DNA of 64,000 bases from Hansschlegelia plantiphila (GTDB lineage: Bacteria; Pseudomonadota; Alphaproteobacteria; Rhizobiales; Methylopilaceae). The position numbers and the translations under genes are program-made. This document shows, piece by piece, positions 1 through 8,513 of this stretch; position 1 is the first letter of the stretch, and each line of letters opens with the position of its first letter. The DNA lies in NCBI RefSeq assembly GCF_027922265.1, contig NZ_BSFI01000008.1, forward strand, positions 574,001-638,000, given 5' to 3'. The notes under the pieces are model-generated. The model had not been told where the DNA came from, did no database searches, and worked only from the letters and a program-made list of their open reading frames with translations.

Positions 1-367
1 CCAGAGGCGGCCTGCGGTCGACGATGCGATAGACGTAATGCCGTCGGGTGGCGGAGAACCGCGCGTCGAAATCGTCGGCGACCTCAGCGACGTCGATCAC
101 CGCCACCGGCTGGGGCACGAGATGCGCGTTGGTCGCGTCACGCACCTGGTCGACCCTCCAGCGACGCGCGAGATCGACATGCGCGACCTGACCCGAAGCG
201 TGGACGCCTGCGTCGGTGCGGCCAGCGCCTCTGACCACCGCCGGCTCGCCGACGAACGCCTCGATCGCGGTCTCGATTGCCTGCTGGACGGACTGGCCGT
301 TCGCCTGCCGCTGCCAGCCGCAATAGGGCGCGCCGTCGTATTCGATCGTGAGGCGATAGCGCGGCAT
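1..367 (-). CDS. truA: tRNA pseudouridine(38-40) synthase TruA, partial
   Basis: The start codon and the first 122 or so codons are present; the rest lies beyond the left edge. The N-terminus ([19 protein letters not shown]) and the motif [11 protein letters not shown], with the family's catalytic aspartate at about residue 52, identify TruA, which isomerises uridines 38-40 in the anticodon arm of many tRNAs. The ATG follows the fmt stop codon by one base, so truA is translated from the def-fmt-truA message. This order is common in alphaproteobacteria. Truncation here is only the window edge, not a broken gene. Confidence 0.95.
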   Translation of the reverse strand, partial: MPRYRLTIEYDGAPYCGWQRQANGQSVQQAIETAIEAFVGEPAVVRGAGRTDAGVHASGQVAHVDLARRWRVDQVRDATNAHLVPQPVAVIDVAEVADDFDARFSATRRHYVYRIVDRRPPL

Positions 368-368
368 C

Positions 369-1304
369 TCAGCCGAGCCGCGCGCCGGGCGCGAGCCGCG
401 CGCCATGGAGGAAAGCGGTCGCCTCGACCGGCTCCTTGCCGGCGCGCTGCAGTTGGAGAAGCCGCACCGCGCCGTCGCCACAGGCGATAGTAAGCCGGCT
501 ATCAAGAAGCTCGCCGGGCGTTCCGGCCCCGTCCGCGCGGGTCGAACGCAGAACCTTGACGCGCTCCGGCCCGCGGGAGCCCTCGAGCTCGAACCATGCG
601 CCCGGGAACGGCGACAGGCCGCGGATGCGGTCGTGGACCTCCGCGCCGGGCGCGCTCCAGTCGATGCGCGCCTCGCTCTTGGCGATCTTCGCGGCGTAGG
701 CGACGCCGTCCGCGGCCTGCGGGCGGAACGTCAGGCCGCCGCGCCCGAGCGCGGACACGGCCCGCGCCATCAGATCGGCGCCGAGCAGGCTCAGCCGGTC
801 CTGCAACTCGCCCGCGGTCTCGTCCGGCCCGATCGTCACGCGCTCGGCCATGCCGATCGGCCCGGTGTCGAGGCCCTCCTCCATCTTCATCGCCATCACG
901 CCGGTCTCGGGGTCGCCCGCCATGATCGCGCGCTGGATCGGGGCTGCGCCCCGCCAGCGCGGCAGCAGCGAAGCGTGGAGGTTGAGGCAGCCGAGCTCCG
1001 GCGCGTCGAGCGCGGCTTTCGGCAGGATCAGCCCATAGGCGACGACGACCGCCGCGTCCGCCTCATGCGCCGCGAAGGCTTCAAGCGTCTCCTCGTCGCG
1101 AAAGGTCCTCGGCGTATAGACCGGCAGGTTGAGGCCTTCCGCGAGGCGGTGCACCGGCGTCTTGGTCAGCTCCATGCCCCGCCTGCCGGCGGGCTTCGGC
1201 GCGCGGGTGTAGACGGCCGCGATCTCGTGGCCCTGGCCGACGAGCTCGGAGAGCGTCGGGACGGCGAAATCCGGCGTGCCCATGAAGACGAGACGCAAGC
1301 TCAT
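369..1304 (-). CDS. fmt: methionyl-tRNA formyltransferase
   Basis: 311 residues, close to the usual 310-315. It formylates Met-tRNA(fMet) using 10-formyltetrahydrofolate. The N-terminal Rossmann-type formyltransferase domain opens with [14 protein letters not shown]. The family signature [18 protein letters not shown] lies near residues 109-126, including the conserved His and the SLLPxxRG loop, followed by a downstream DTGPI segment. The C-terminal OB-like domain runs from about residue 205 to the end. It sits 36 bases downstream of def and one base before truA, so initiator formylation, its removal and tRNA modification share one transcript. Confidence 0.97.
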   Translation of the reverse strand: MSLRLVFMGTPDFAVPTLSELVGQGHEIAAVYTRAPKPAGRRGMELTKTPVHRLAEGLNLPVYTPRTFRDEETLEAFAAHEADAAVVVAYGLILPKAALDAPELGCLNLHASLLPRWRGAAPIQRAIMAGDPETGVMAMKMEEGLDTGPIGMAERVTIGPDETAGELQDRLSLLGADLMARAVSALGRGGLTFRPQAADGVAYAAKIAKSEARIDWSAPGAEVHDRIRGLSPFPGAWFELEGSRGPERVKVLRSTRADGAGTPGELLDSRLTIACGDGAVRLLQLQRAGKEPVEATAFLHGARLAPGARLG

Positions 1305-1340
1305 GTCATCGCCCTCGCGCTGACGCCGTCGCGGGACGCG

Positions 1341-1913
1341 TCAGGAGGCGACCGGCTCGGGCGCCCGCCGGTCCCGCTTGTCGCGCTTCGGGAAGCTCGG
1401 CAGTTCGCCGATCGCGCGCGCCTTCTCAAACTTCTTCGTCACCCGGTCGCGCTTCAGCCGCGAGATGTGGTCGATGAACAGCACGCCGTTCAGATGGTCG
1501 ATCTCGTGCTGGATGCAGACCGCGAGCAGCCCCTCGGCCTCGATCTCCTGCGGCTTGCCCTCGCGGTCGAGGGACCGCACGGTGACGCGGGCGGGACGCT
1601 CGACCTCCTCGAAATATTCCGGGATCGACAGGCAGCCCTCGTCGTAAACCTGAAGCTCTTCCGAGGCCTTCACGATCTCCGGATTGATGAAGACCAGCGG
1701 CTGCGGCTTCTCCTCGTCGCCTGCGAGGTCGATCGTGACGACGCGCTTGGCGACGCCGATCTGGATCGCGGCGAGGCCGATGCCCGACGAATCGTACATC
1801 GTGTCGAACATCGTCTGGACGAGAGCCTCCGTCTCCGGGTCGACGCGCTCGACGGGAGCGCTGACGAGCCGAAGCTTCGGGTCGGGCAGATAGACGAGCG
1901 GTGAGGCGGCCAT
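1341..1913 (-). CDS. def: peptide deformylase
   Basis: 190 residues from the chosen start. It removes the N-formyl group from nascent proteins. All three family motifs are visible: GIGLAAIQ at residues 44-51, EGCLS at 92-96 (metal-ligand Cys94) and HEIDH at 136-140 (two metal-ligand His and the catalytic Glu). I prefer the ATG at 1913, giving [15 protein letters not shown], over an upstream in-frame ATG at 1982. The extra residues are poorly family-like and would overlap a good promoter whose -10 is at 1951-1956. First gene of def-fmt-truA and divergent from rmuC. Confidence 0.96.
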   Translation of the reverse strand: MAASPLVYLPDPKLRLVSAPVERVDPETEALVQTMFDTMYDSSGIGLAAIQIGVAKRVVTIDLAGDEEKPQPLVFINPEIVKASEELQVYDEGCLSIPEYFEEVERPARVTVRSLDREGKPQEIEAEGLLAVCIQHEIDHLNGVLFIDHISRLKRDRVTKKFEKARAIGELPSFPKRDKRDRRAPEPVAS

Positions 1914-1950
1914 GGCGTCTTGGAAAAGCGCTGAAAGGGCTGGAAACCCG

Positions 1951-1979
1951 CGGATAGGACCTTGCGCCGCCCGCGTCAA
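1951..1979 (-). promoter_or_regulatory. putative sigma-70 promoter of def-fmt-truA
   Basis: Read on the minus strand: TTGACG (1974-1979), a 17-base spacer, then TATCCG (1951-1956). The -35 matches the consensus at five of six positions and spacing is ideal; the -10 is weaker. It lies 38 bases before the preferred def start and nothing else minus-strand is nearby. Confidence 0.5.
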
Positions 1980-2014
1980 CATGTTCTTTATTTGTTCCTT
2001 GTAAGCTCGGCGGC

Positions 2015-3193
2015 GTGATGGACCAGACGCTTTTCATCTTCTCGGGCCATGTCGTGACGGCCGGCGAAGCGCTGGCTGCGATCGGGGCGGCTGCGCTCGC
2101 CACGCTTCTCCTCGTGCTCCTCGTTCTCATGCGCTCCGGCGGCGCGCGTCGCGCCGAGGCCTACGACGCCGCGCTGCGCGCGGAGGAGGCGGAGCGGCGG
2201 CTTGCGGGGCTCGAACGGCTGCAGTCGGAGGCTATGGGGCGGCTTCAGGCCTTTTCCTCGGCGCTCGGGGCCCGGCAGTCGGATCTCGCGCGCGGCGTCG
2301 CCGAGCGTCTCGACGCCGTCGGGGCGCGGGTCGGCGACGGGCTCGCCGCCAGCGGTCAGGCGACCGCCGAGCAGCTCTCGAGGCTTGAGGCGCGGCTTGC
2401 GGTGATAGACGCCGCCGGCGCGCAGATCGGCGCGCTCGCAGGCCACGTCACCGATCTCAAGGCGATCCTCGGCAACAAGCCCGCGCGCGGCGCCTTCGGC
2501 CAGGGGCGGATGGAGGCGATCCTCAGGGACGCGTTGCCGCCCACGGGCTACACGTTCCAGGGGCAGCTCTCGACAGGGGTGAGGCCGGACGCGCTGATCC
2601 GCCTGCCCAGCGATTCCAGAGCGCTCGCGGTCGACGCCAAGTTTCCGCTCGAAGGCTTCGAGCGCCTTCGGGTCGCGGAGACGCCGGACGCCCTGAAGGC
2701 CGCCGAAACGCGGGTGCGCGCCGACGTCGGCAAGCACGTCTCGGACGTCGCCGCGAAGTACCTGATCGCCGGCGAGACGCAGGACGTCGCGCTGCTGTTC
2801 GTGCCCTCCGAGCAGATCCACGCCGAACTCGCGGAGCGCTTCGACGACGTGGTTGCGCGCGCGCATCGGCTGCGCGTGCTGATCGTCTCGCCCTCCCTGC
2901 TGATGCTCGCGGTCCAGGTGGTGCAAGGGCTCACCCGCGACGCCGCGATGCGCGACCAGGCGCATCTGCTGCAGGCCGAGGTCGGCCGCCTGCTGGATGA
3001 TGTCCGCCGCATCGGCGAGCGCGTCGACAAGCTCAAGACCCATTTCGGCCAGGCGGTCGGCGACCTCGATCAGATCGGCGTCTCGGCCGAGAAGCTCGCC
3101 CGCCGGGGACTGAGGCTCGAGCAGCTTGAGCTCGGCGCGGGACCGGCGGTCGAGACCCTCCCCAATCCGCTCGGACGCGAGGCGGCGGAGTAG
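2015..3193 (+). CDS. rmuC: DNA recombination protein RmuC family
   Basis: About 392 residues. An N-terminal membrane anchor (roughly residues 12-40, rich in Ala/Leu/Val) is followed by a long helical, probably coiled-coil region. The RmuC core begins with [16 protein letters not shown] and contains the nuclease-like stretch [29 protein letters not shown] (shown here only by its start and key Asp/Lys: VDAKFPLE). RmuC limits DNA inversions and is predicted to have a restriction-endonuclease-like fold. Translation can start at GTG 2015 or at the adjacent ATG 2018. Divergent from def, as in many Rhizobiales. Confidence 0.92.
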   Translation: MMDQTLFIFSGHVVTAGEALAAIGAAALATLLLVLLVLMRSGGARRAEAYDAALRAEEAERRLAGLERLQSEAMGRLQAFSSALGARQSDLARGVAERLDAVGARVGDGLAASGQATAEQLSRLEARLAVIDAAGAQIGALAGHVTDLKAILGNKPARGAFGQGRMEAILRDALPPTGYTFQGQLSTGVRPDALIRLPSDSRALAVDAKFPLEGFERLRVAETPDALKAAETRVRADVGKHVSDVAAKYLIAGETQDVALLFVPSEQIHAELAERFDDVVARAHRLRVLIVSPSLLMLAVQVVQGLTRDAAMRDQAHLLQAEVGRLLDDVRRIGERVDKLKTHFGQAVGDLDQIGVSAEKLARRGLRLEQLELGAGPAVETLPNPLGREAAE

Positions 3194-3305
3194 GGTCGGG
3201 GCGCTCGACGGCCGTTACGGCGACCGCGAGCTCTGCTCCCCGCGCGCATCGGCCACGGGCCGTGCGAAATGGCGGCGCGGCGCGCCGCGTGATACCCCGC
3301 CGCCC

Positions 3306-4265
3306 ATGTCCACGCCCGCCGCAGATCCCGAAGTCATCGTCGAGGAAGTCCGCCCTGCGCCCGCCGCGGCGCCCTGGGCGGGCTATGCGCTTGCGGCGCT
3401 CGGCGCGATCTTCTTTTCGAGCAAGGGAATCCTGATCAAGTTCGCCTATGCCGAGCATGTCGACGCCGAGACGCTGCTGGCGCTCAGAATGGGTCTTTCG
3501 GTCCCGGTCTATGTCGCGATCGGGCTCGCGGCCGTCGCGCGGACCGGCCGGCCGGCGAACCTCGACCTCAGGAGTTTCGCGGCGGTGTTCGCGATCGGCC
3601 TGCTCGGATACTGGTTCGCAAGCTACGCCGACTTCCTCGGCCTCGCCTACATCTCCGCGCCGTTCGAGCGCCTGATCCTGTTCACCTACCCCCTGTTCAC
3701 GGTGTTGCTTGGCGCGGCGTTCTTCGGGCAGCCGTTCCGACTGAGGGCGCTCGCCGCCTTCGGGCTGAGCTATGCGGGCCTCGCGCTGGTGTTCTCCAAG
3801 GACATGGAGGCGGCGGGCCTCGACGCGACGCGCATGGGCGCGGCCCTGGTGTTGGCCTCGGCCGTCGCCTTCGCGCTCTATCAGCTGCTCGCCAAGAGCC
3901 ATATCGCCCGGCTCGGGCCAAAGCTCTTCACCTGCATCGCGATGTCGGCGGCCGCCGTCGGCGCGCTCGTGCAGTTCGCGCTGGTGCGGGACGTCGACGT
4001 GCTGTTCGGCCTGTCGGGCAAGGTGTGGATGTTCGCCGCGATGATCGCTGTGGTCGGCACCATCCTGCCGAGCTTCCTCCTGAGCGCGGCGCTCCACCGC
4101 ATCTCGGCGCAGGCGAACGCCGCGATCGGCACCGTGAGCCCGGTCGCGACGCTGATCCTGGCCGCGACCTTCCTCGGCGAACGCGTGACGCCGGTCGACA
4201 TGGCTGGCACGGCTCTGGTGCTGGCCGGAGTCGGCTGGTTCACGCTGAGCGAGCAGCGGCGCTAG
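3306..4265 (+). CDS. DMT-superfamily (EamA) transporter
   Basis: 319 residues from ATG 3306. Two EamA repeats give about ten hydrophobic segments. The first opens with GYALAALGAIFFSSKGILIKF near residues 20-40 (read as AALGAIFFSSKG); the last segment AGTALVLAGVGWF lies just before the C-terminus. EamA proteins are inner-membrane drug/metabolite exporters; the substrate cannot be told from sequence. An in-frame extension upstream exists but reads as non-membrane, proline/arginine-rich sequence, so the later ATG is preferred. Its stop codon overlaps that of the converging MFS gene by 3-4 bases. Confidence 0.88.
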   Translation: MSTPAADPEVIVEEVRPAPAAAPWAGYALAALGAIFFSSKGILIKFAYAEHVDAETLLALRMGLSVPVYVAIGLAAVARTGRPANLDLRSFAAVFAIGLLGYWFASYADFLGLAYISAPFERLILFTYPLFTVLLGAAFFGQPFRLRALAAFGLSYAGLALVFSKDMEAAGLDATRMGAALVLASAVAFALYQLLAKSHIARLGPKLFTCIAMSAAAVGALVQFALVRDVDVLFGLSGKVWMFAAMIAVVGTILPSFLLSAALHRISAQANAAIGTVSPVATLILAATFLGERVTPVDMAGTALVLAGVGWFTLSEQRR

Positions 4266-5521
4266 CCCTCGCGCCGCTCCAGCGAACGGGCTGTGCGGAG
4301 CTGCGGGAACCACCAGGCCCAGAGACCCGACACCGCCATCGCGCCGACGCCGCCGGCGACGATCGCCGGCATCACGCCGATGACGGCGGCCATCGATCCC
4401 GCCCGGAACTCGCCGAGCTCGTTGGACGCGCCGACGAACATCATGTTCACCGCGTTCACCCGGCCGCGCACCTCGTCCGGCGTCCAGAGCTGCAGCAAGG
4501 TCTCCCGGATCGTGACGCTGACCATGTCTGCGGCGCCCATGACCGCGAGCGCCCCGATCGACAGCCACAACGTTGTCGACAGGCCGAAGACGGCGGTCGC
4601 GAGCCCGAACAGCCCGACGCAGGCGAACATGATGCGCCCGGCATGGTCGCGGATCGGAACGACGGACAGCGCGAGCGCCATCGCGATCGCGCCGATTCCC
4701 GGCGCCGCCCGCAACAGGCCGAGGCCCCAGGGGCCGACGTCGAGCACGTCGCGGGCGACCGCTGGCATCAGCCCCATCGCGCCGCCGAGCAGCACCGCGA
4801 ACAGGTCGAGCGTGATCGCGCCCATCACCACCTTTTCGCGTAACACGTAGGCGAAGCCGGCCGCGAGCGTGCGCCAGCTTGAATCGAGCGCGCGCCTGAC
4901 CTGCGTCACGCGGATCAGCAGCGAGAGCGTGGTGGCGAGGGCGAGCAGCGCCGCGGCCGCGGCATAGGCGACGGGCGCGCCGAGGCCGTAGAGCAGGCCG
5001 CCCGCCACCGGGCCGACGATCGACGCGAACTGCCAGGCGGACGAGGCCCACGTCACGGCGTTCGCGAGGGCCTGCGGCGGGACCAGGCTCGGCACGATCG
5101 CCGAACTCGCCGGCCCGAAGAACGCCCGCGCCACGCCGAAGACGAACAGCACGCAGAAGATCGGCAGCGTCGAGAGCGGCCCCGTCCAGGCCAGCGCCAC
5201 CAGAATCAGCGCGCCGACCCCCTCGACGGCGCAGCACGCGGCCATGATCGCCCGGCGCGGAAAGCGGTCTGCGGCGGGGCCGGTCACGAGCACCAGCGCG
5301 AAGGCCGGCAGGAACTGCACGAGGCCGACCAGCCCGAGGTCGAACGGGTCGCGCGTGAGGTCGTAGACCTGCCATCCCACGGCGACGGAGACGATCTGCA
5401 CCGCGAAGGTCGATGAGAGCCGCGCCGCCCAGAACAGCACGAAGTTGCGGTGGCGGAACGCGATCGGCGAGACGGGAACCCCGCTCGCCTGCGCCGGCGC
5501 GTCCGGCCCGATGATGGTCAT
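4262..5521 (-). CDS. MFS transporter (EntS/MFS_3-like exporter)
   Basis: 419 residues with about 12 hydrophobic segments, including FAVQIVSVAVGWQVYDLTRDP near the N-terminus (key part VGWQVYDLT) and the loop GPAADRFPRRAIM, the usual MFS loop 2-3 pattern D-R-x-x-R-R. The overall look matches the EntS-like "transmembrane secretion effector" group of inner-membrane exporters. Substrate unknown. It converges on the DMT gene with overlapping stop codons, and is followed upstream on the same strand by the LysR gene, 104 bases away, though that gene has its own divergent partner. Confidence 0.87.
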   Translation of the reverse strand: MTIIGPDAPAQASGVPVSPIAFRHRNFVLFWAARLSSTFAVQIVSVAVGWQVYDLTRDPFDLGLVGLVQFLPAFALVLVTGPAADRFPRRAIMAACCAVEGVGALILVALAWTGPLSTLPIFCVLFVFGVARAFFGPASSAIVPSLVPPQALANAVTWASSAWQFASIVGPVAGGLLYGLGAPVAYAAAAALLALATTLSLLIRVTQVRRALDSSWRTLAAGFAYVLREKVVMGAITLDLFAVLLGGAMGLMPAVARDVLDVGPWGLGLLRAAPGIGAIAMALALSVVPIRDHAGRIMFACVGLFGLATAVFGLSTTLWLSIGALAVMGAADMVSVTIRETLLQLWTPDEVRGRVNAVNMMFVGASNELGEFRAGSMAAVIGVMPAIVAGGVGAMAVSGLWAWWFPQLRTARSLERREG

Positions 5522-5625
5522 GAACTGCTGAGCCTTAACCTCTGAGCGGCCCGCTTAGCCGTTTCCGCCGCGCACTGTCGAGCGTTAGGCTGCGGAATGC
5601 GGGCGGGAGCCCTAACAACGCGCGC

Positions 5626-6513
5626 TCACGCGCCGACGAGAAGCTCGAGCTTTTCCTTGGAGAATTCGATGAACATGCGCGTTCGGGGCGGCAATCGACG
5701 GCCGGGCCGATAGACGATCGACAGATGCAGCGGCGCGATGGTCGATGCCGGCAGGACGGGCGACAGTCGGCCGTGCGAGAGGTCGTCATGGACCTGGAAC
5801 GCCGGAAGGAGGCCGATCCCAAGTCCAGCCAGCGCAGCCTGATGCGCCAGAGCGCTGCTGTTGCTTTTGAAACGCCCTTCGACGCGGACCGTCAGCCCGT
5901 CGACGCTCCAGGTCACCGGATCCCTGTCGTAGCCGTATCCGATCAGCTCATGGCCGGAGAGATCCTCCGCCCGTGCCGCCGGCCCGCGCTCGGCTAGATA
6001 TGAAGGCGCGGCGACCAGCACGCGGGTGATGTCGCAGATCCGGCGCTGGATGAGATGATCCTCCGCGACATGACCGATCCGGAAGGCGGCGTCGAGCCCT
6101 TCCTCGATCATGCTCCCATGCCAGTCGGACATCAGGAGTTCGACCTGAAGCAGGGGATATCTCTCGTAGAGCTCCCCCAGCAAGGTGCGCGAGATGAACA
6201 GGCCGAGCGCAGTGGTCACGCCGACGCGCACGAGGCCCTCCGGCGCGTCCCTGCGTTTCGCGAGGTCGGCTTCCGCCAGCGCGATATCCTCCAGGATCAG
6301 CCTGGCGTGGCCGAGAAGTCGCTCGCCCTCTTCTGTAAGCGTGATCATCCGGGTCGATCTTTGTAGCAAGCGGGACCCGAAATACTTCTCAAGAGCGTCG
6401 ATCCGGCGCGCGATAGTGGTGTGGGTCGCGCCGAATTCTGTCGCCACGCTTGAAAAGCTACGACATTCGGCTACGCGGATGAAGGTCCGCAGCGAAACTC
6501 TGAGCTCGCTCAT
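5626..6513 (-). CDS. LysR-family transcriptional regulator
   Basis: 295 residues from MSELRVSLRTFIRVAE. The N-terminal winged helix-turn-helix (about residues 4-62) contains the typical RSFSSVATEFGATHTTIARRIDALE pattern (core GATHTTIARRI). A LysR substrate-binding domain follows from about residue 88 (GLVRVGVTTALG) to the end. The frame remains open far upstream through the aldehyde dehydrogenase region, but that is antisense shadow. The divergent aldehyde dehydrogenase is the obvious candidate target; two overlapping palindromes sit directly before this start codon. Confidence 0.93.
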   Translation of the reverse strand: MSELRVSLRTFIRVAECRSFSSVATEFGATHTTIARRIDALEKYFGSRLLQRSTRMITLTEEGERLLGHARLILEDIALAEADLAKRRDAPEGLVRVGVTTALGLFISRTLLGELYERYPLLQVELLMSDWHGSMIEEGLDAAFRIGHVAEDHLIQRRICDITRVLVAAPSYLAERGPAARAEDLSGHELIGYGYDRDPVTWSVDGLTVRVEGRFKSNSSALAHQAALAGLGIGLLPAFQVHDDLSHGRLSPVLPASTIAPLHLSIVYRPGRRLPPRTRMFIEFSKEKLELLVGA

Positions 6514-6514
6514 T

Positions 6515-6541
6515 TGTGCAGGGTACGCACATCTGATGTGC
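6515..6541. promoter_or_regulatory. overlapping palindromes, candidate LysR operator
   Basis: TGTGC-N7-GCACA (6515-6531) and the perfect 15-base palindrome GCACATCTGATGTGC (6527-6541) share the GCACA arm. They lie immediately upstream of the lysR-family start codon and about 160 bases before the divergent aldehyde dehydrogenase, the classic place for an autoregulating LysR site. Role is inferred from position and symmetry. Confidence 0.45.
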
Positions 6542-6699
6542 TGCGCCACCGTATTGCGCGCGCGGCTGCCGGCTCGCAGATAGCCTCGATGCTCTGGGCG
6601 GCTCGCATTCTGCAGAGAGATGATGTCCGTCCGCCTCGGGTTCAGGTCGATCGAACGGGATCGGCCTCGGTCACGGCGCCGAAGGCGCGCACGGAAGGC

Positions 6700-8094
6700 A
6701 TGACGATGTTCGCGACGACGAATCCCTATACGGGCGAAGTTCTGAAGACGTTCGAGTTCTCGACGGTGGAAGAGATCAAGCAGGCGATCGATGACGCCGA
6801 CAGGGCCTTCCAGGGCTGGCGGAGGACATCCTTCGCGGAACGGGCCGCGGTGATGCGGAAGGCGGCCGACATCCTCCGGAGGGACGCCGACAAATACGCG
6901 CCGATCCTCACCTTGGAGATGGGCAAGCTGATCGGAGAGGCCCGCGCCGAGGTGGAGCTTTCGGCGGCGATATTCGACTATTACGCCGCGAACGCCGAGA
7001 AGCTGCTCGAGAGCGAGAACCTGCCGGTCGCCGATCCCGTCGAGGGTCGGGCGATTCTGGTCCACGAGCCGCTCGGCGTTCTGCTCGCCATCGAGCCTTG
7101 GAACTTTCCCTACTACCAGATCGCGCGGATCATCGCGCCGCAGCTGTCGGCCGGAAATACGGTGCTGCTGAAGCACGCCGCCAATGTCCCGCAGTGCGCG
7201 GCAGCGTTCGAGGCGCTGATGCTGGAGGCGGGGCTTCCGCGACACGCCTTCATCAGCCTCTACGCCAAGCATGAGCACGTCGATCTGATCCTGAGCGATC
7301 CCAAGGTCCACGGCGTCGCGCTGACCGGATCCGAGGCGGCGGGCGCCGCGGTCGCGTCCGCGGCGGGCAAGGCGCTCAAGAAGTCCACGATGGAGCTGGG
7401 CGGCGCCGACGCCTTCGTCGTCCTCAAGGACGCCGACCTCGAGAAGACCGTCAAATGGGCGGTGTTCGGCCGGCACTGGAACGGCGGTCAGGTCTGCGTG
7501 TCGTCCAAGCGGATGATCGTGGCGGATGAGATCTACGACGCCTTCGCGGAGAAATACGGCGAGGGCGTAGCCGCCCTGCGGATGGGCGATCCGCTCGATT
7601 CCGCGACCACGCTCGCGCCGCTCGCCTCGCAGAAGGCCGCCGACGACATCAAGAACATGATCGCCAAGGCGGTGGAGCATGGCGCGACCGCGACGCCCGT
7701 CGGGCCCGCGGCGCCCAACCGCGGGGCCTTCGTGCAGCCCACCATCCTCACCGACGTCGATGAGAACAATCCCGCGCGGCACTGGGAGTTCTTCGGCCCG
7801 GTCTCAATGCTGTTCCGCGCCAAGGACGAGGACGACGCGGTGAGGCTCGCCAACGATTCGCCCTTCGGCCTCGGCGGCTCGGTGTTCACGAGCGATCCGA
7901 AGCACGGCGCCGAGGTCGCGCGGCGCATCACGACCGGTATGGTGTTCGTGAACCATCCCACGATGGTGAAGGCGGACCTGCCGTTTGGCGGCGTGAAGCG
8001 GTCAGGCTACGGCCGGGAGCTGCTGGGCCTCGGGATCAAGGAGTTCGTCAACCACAAGCTCATCGACGTCGTCGACATCGACGCGCCGTTCTGA
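6700..8094 (+). CDS. NAD(P)-dependent aldehyde dehydrogenase, succinate-semialdehyde (GabD1/Sad) type
   Basis: 464 residues from ATG 6700 (MTMFATTNPYTGEVLK). It oxidises an aldehyde to the acid. The catalytic cysteine is in GGQVC (about Cys266), the general base in MELGG (about Glu232), and the cofactor loop is LLAIEPWNFPYY. The short length and NPYTGEVLKTF / FVNHPTMVKADLPFGG motifs match the GabD1 branch of succinate-semialdehyde dehydrogenases. The true substrate is not certain. Frame extends upstream to 6514 but through non-conserved sequence. Divergent LysR regulator probably controls it. Confidence 0.93.
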   Translation: MTMFATTNPYTGEVLKTFEFSTVEEIKQAIDDADRAFQGWRRTSFAERAAVMRKAADILRRDADKYAPILTLEMGKLIGEARAEVELSAAIFDYYAANAEKLLESENLPVADPVEGRAILVHEPLGVLLAIEPWNFPYYQIARIIAPQLSAGNTVLLKHAANVPQCAAAFEALMLEAGLPRHAFISLYAKHEHVDLILSDPKVHGVALTGSEAAGAAVASAAGKALKKSTMELGGADAFVVLKDADLEKTVKWAVFGRHWNGGQVCVSSKRMIVADEIYDAFAEKYGEGVAALRMGDPLDSATTLAPLASQKAADDIKNMIAKAVEHGATATPVGPAAPNRGAFVQPTILTDVDENNPARHWEFFGPVSMLFRAKDEDDAVRLANDSPFGLGGSVFTSDPKHGAEVARRITTGMVFVNHPTMVKADLPFGGVKRSGYGRELLGLGIKEFVNHKLIDVVDIDAPF

Positions 8095-8100
8095 GCGCTC

Positions 8101-8120
8101 GGCCGGGCTCGCGCCCGGCC
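8101..8120 (+). terminator. GC-rich hairpin after the aldehyde dehydrogenase
   Basis: Perfect 8-bp stem GGCCGGGC / GCCCGGCC with loop TCGC, starting six bases after the stop codon. There is no U-tract, so it may act in Rho-dependent termination or 3'-end protection. The following stretch to the tRNA gene shows no gene. Confidence 0.45.
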
Positions 8121-8346
8121 CCCCGGTTCACGCCATTGGGCGAGCCCGCGACCCGACGGCGCCGCGCCGTCGGCGGTTTCGCCACCGGCCGCATCGAGCC
8201 CGCGAGCCCGCGAAGATAGCCGTGGAGTCCCCTGGGGTGCGCCGGTCTCGGCGCCCGCAAAACTCGCGGGTCCGCCGCCGGCCGCGCAGCCGACGGCTGC
8301 GATGCGCATGACGATCTCTGCGGCGTCGACGGAATTGTTGGAAAAC

Positions 8347-8423
8347 TGGCGCGCCCGAAAGGATTCGAACCTCTGACCCCCAGATTCGTAGTCTGGTGCT
8401 CTATCCAGCTGAGCTACGGGCGC
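8347..8423 (-). tRNA. tRNA-Arg(ACG)
   Basis: 77 bases on the minus strand. Acceptor stem GCGCCCG pairs with CGGGCGC, followed by discriminator G and an encoded CCA. The D arm (GCTCAGCTGGATAGAGC), anticodon stem CCAGA/TCTGG with loop CTACGAA (anticodon ACG), and T arm with GGTTCGAATCC are all intact. The ACG anticodon, normally deaminated to ICG, reads CGU/CGC/CGA arginine codons. No integrase or attachment-site duplicate is visible beside it. Confidence 0.97.
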
Positions 8424-8513
8424 GCAGAGCGTCCGCGAGCTTGGGGCCCGCGGCGGAGGCGACGTGTTAGCCGCTCGGGGAACGCTTTGCAAGTCTCGCC
8501 GGCGCGGCCCCGG

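Noticed and set aside
3033..5375. 780-codon open frame across the DMT and MFS genes
   Set aside because: Frame-shifted or antisense reading of two clear transporters, Arg/Ala-rich low complexity.
8347..8423. tRNA-Arg as an island insertion site
   Set aside because: No integrase or direct repeat of the tRNA 3' end was visible on either side.
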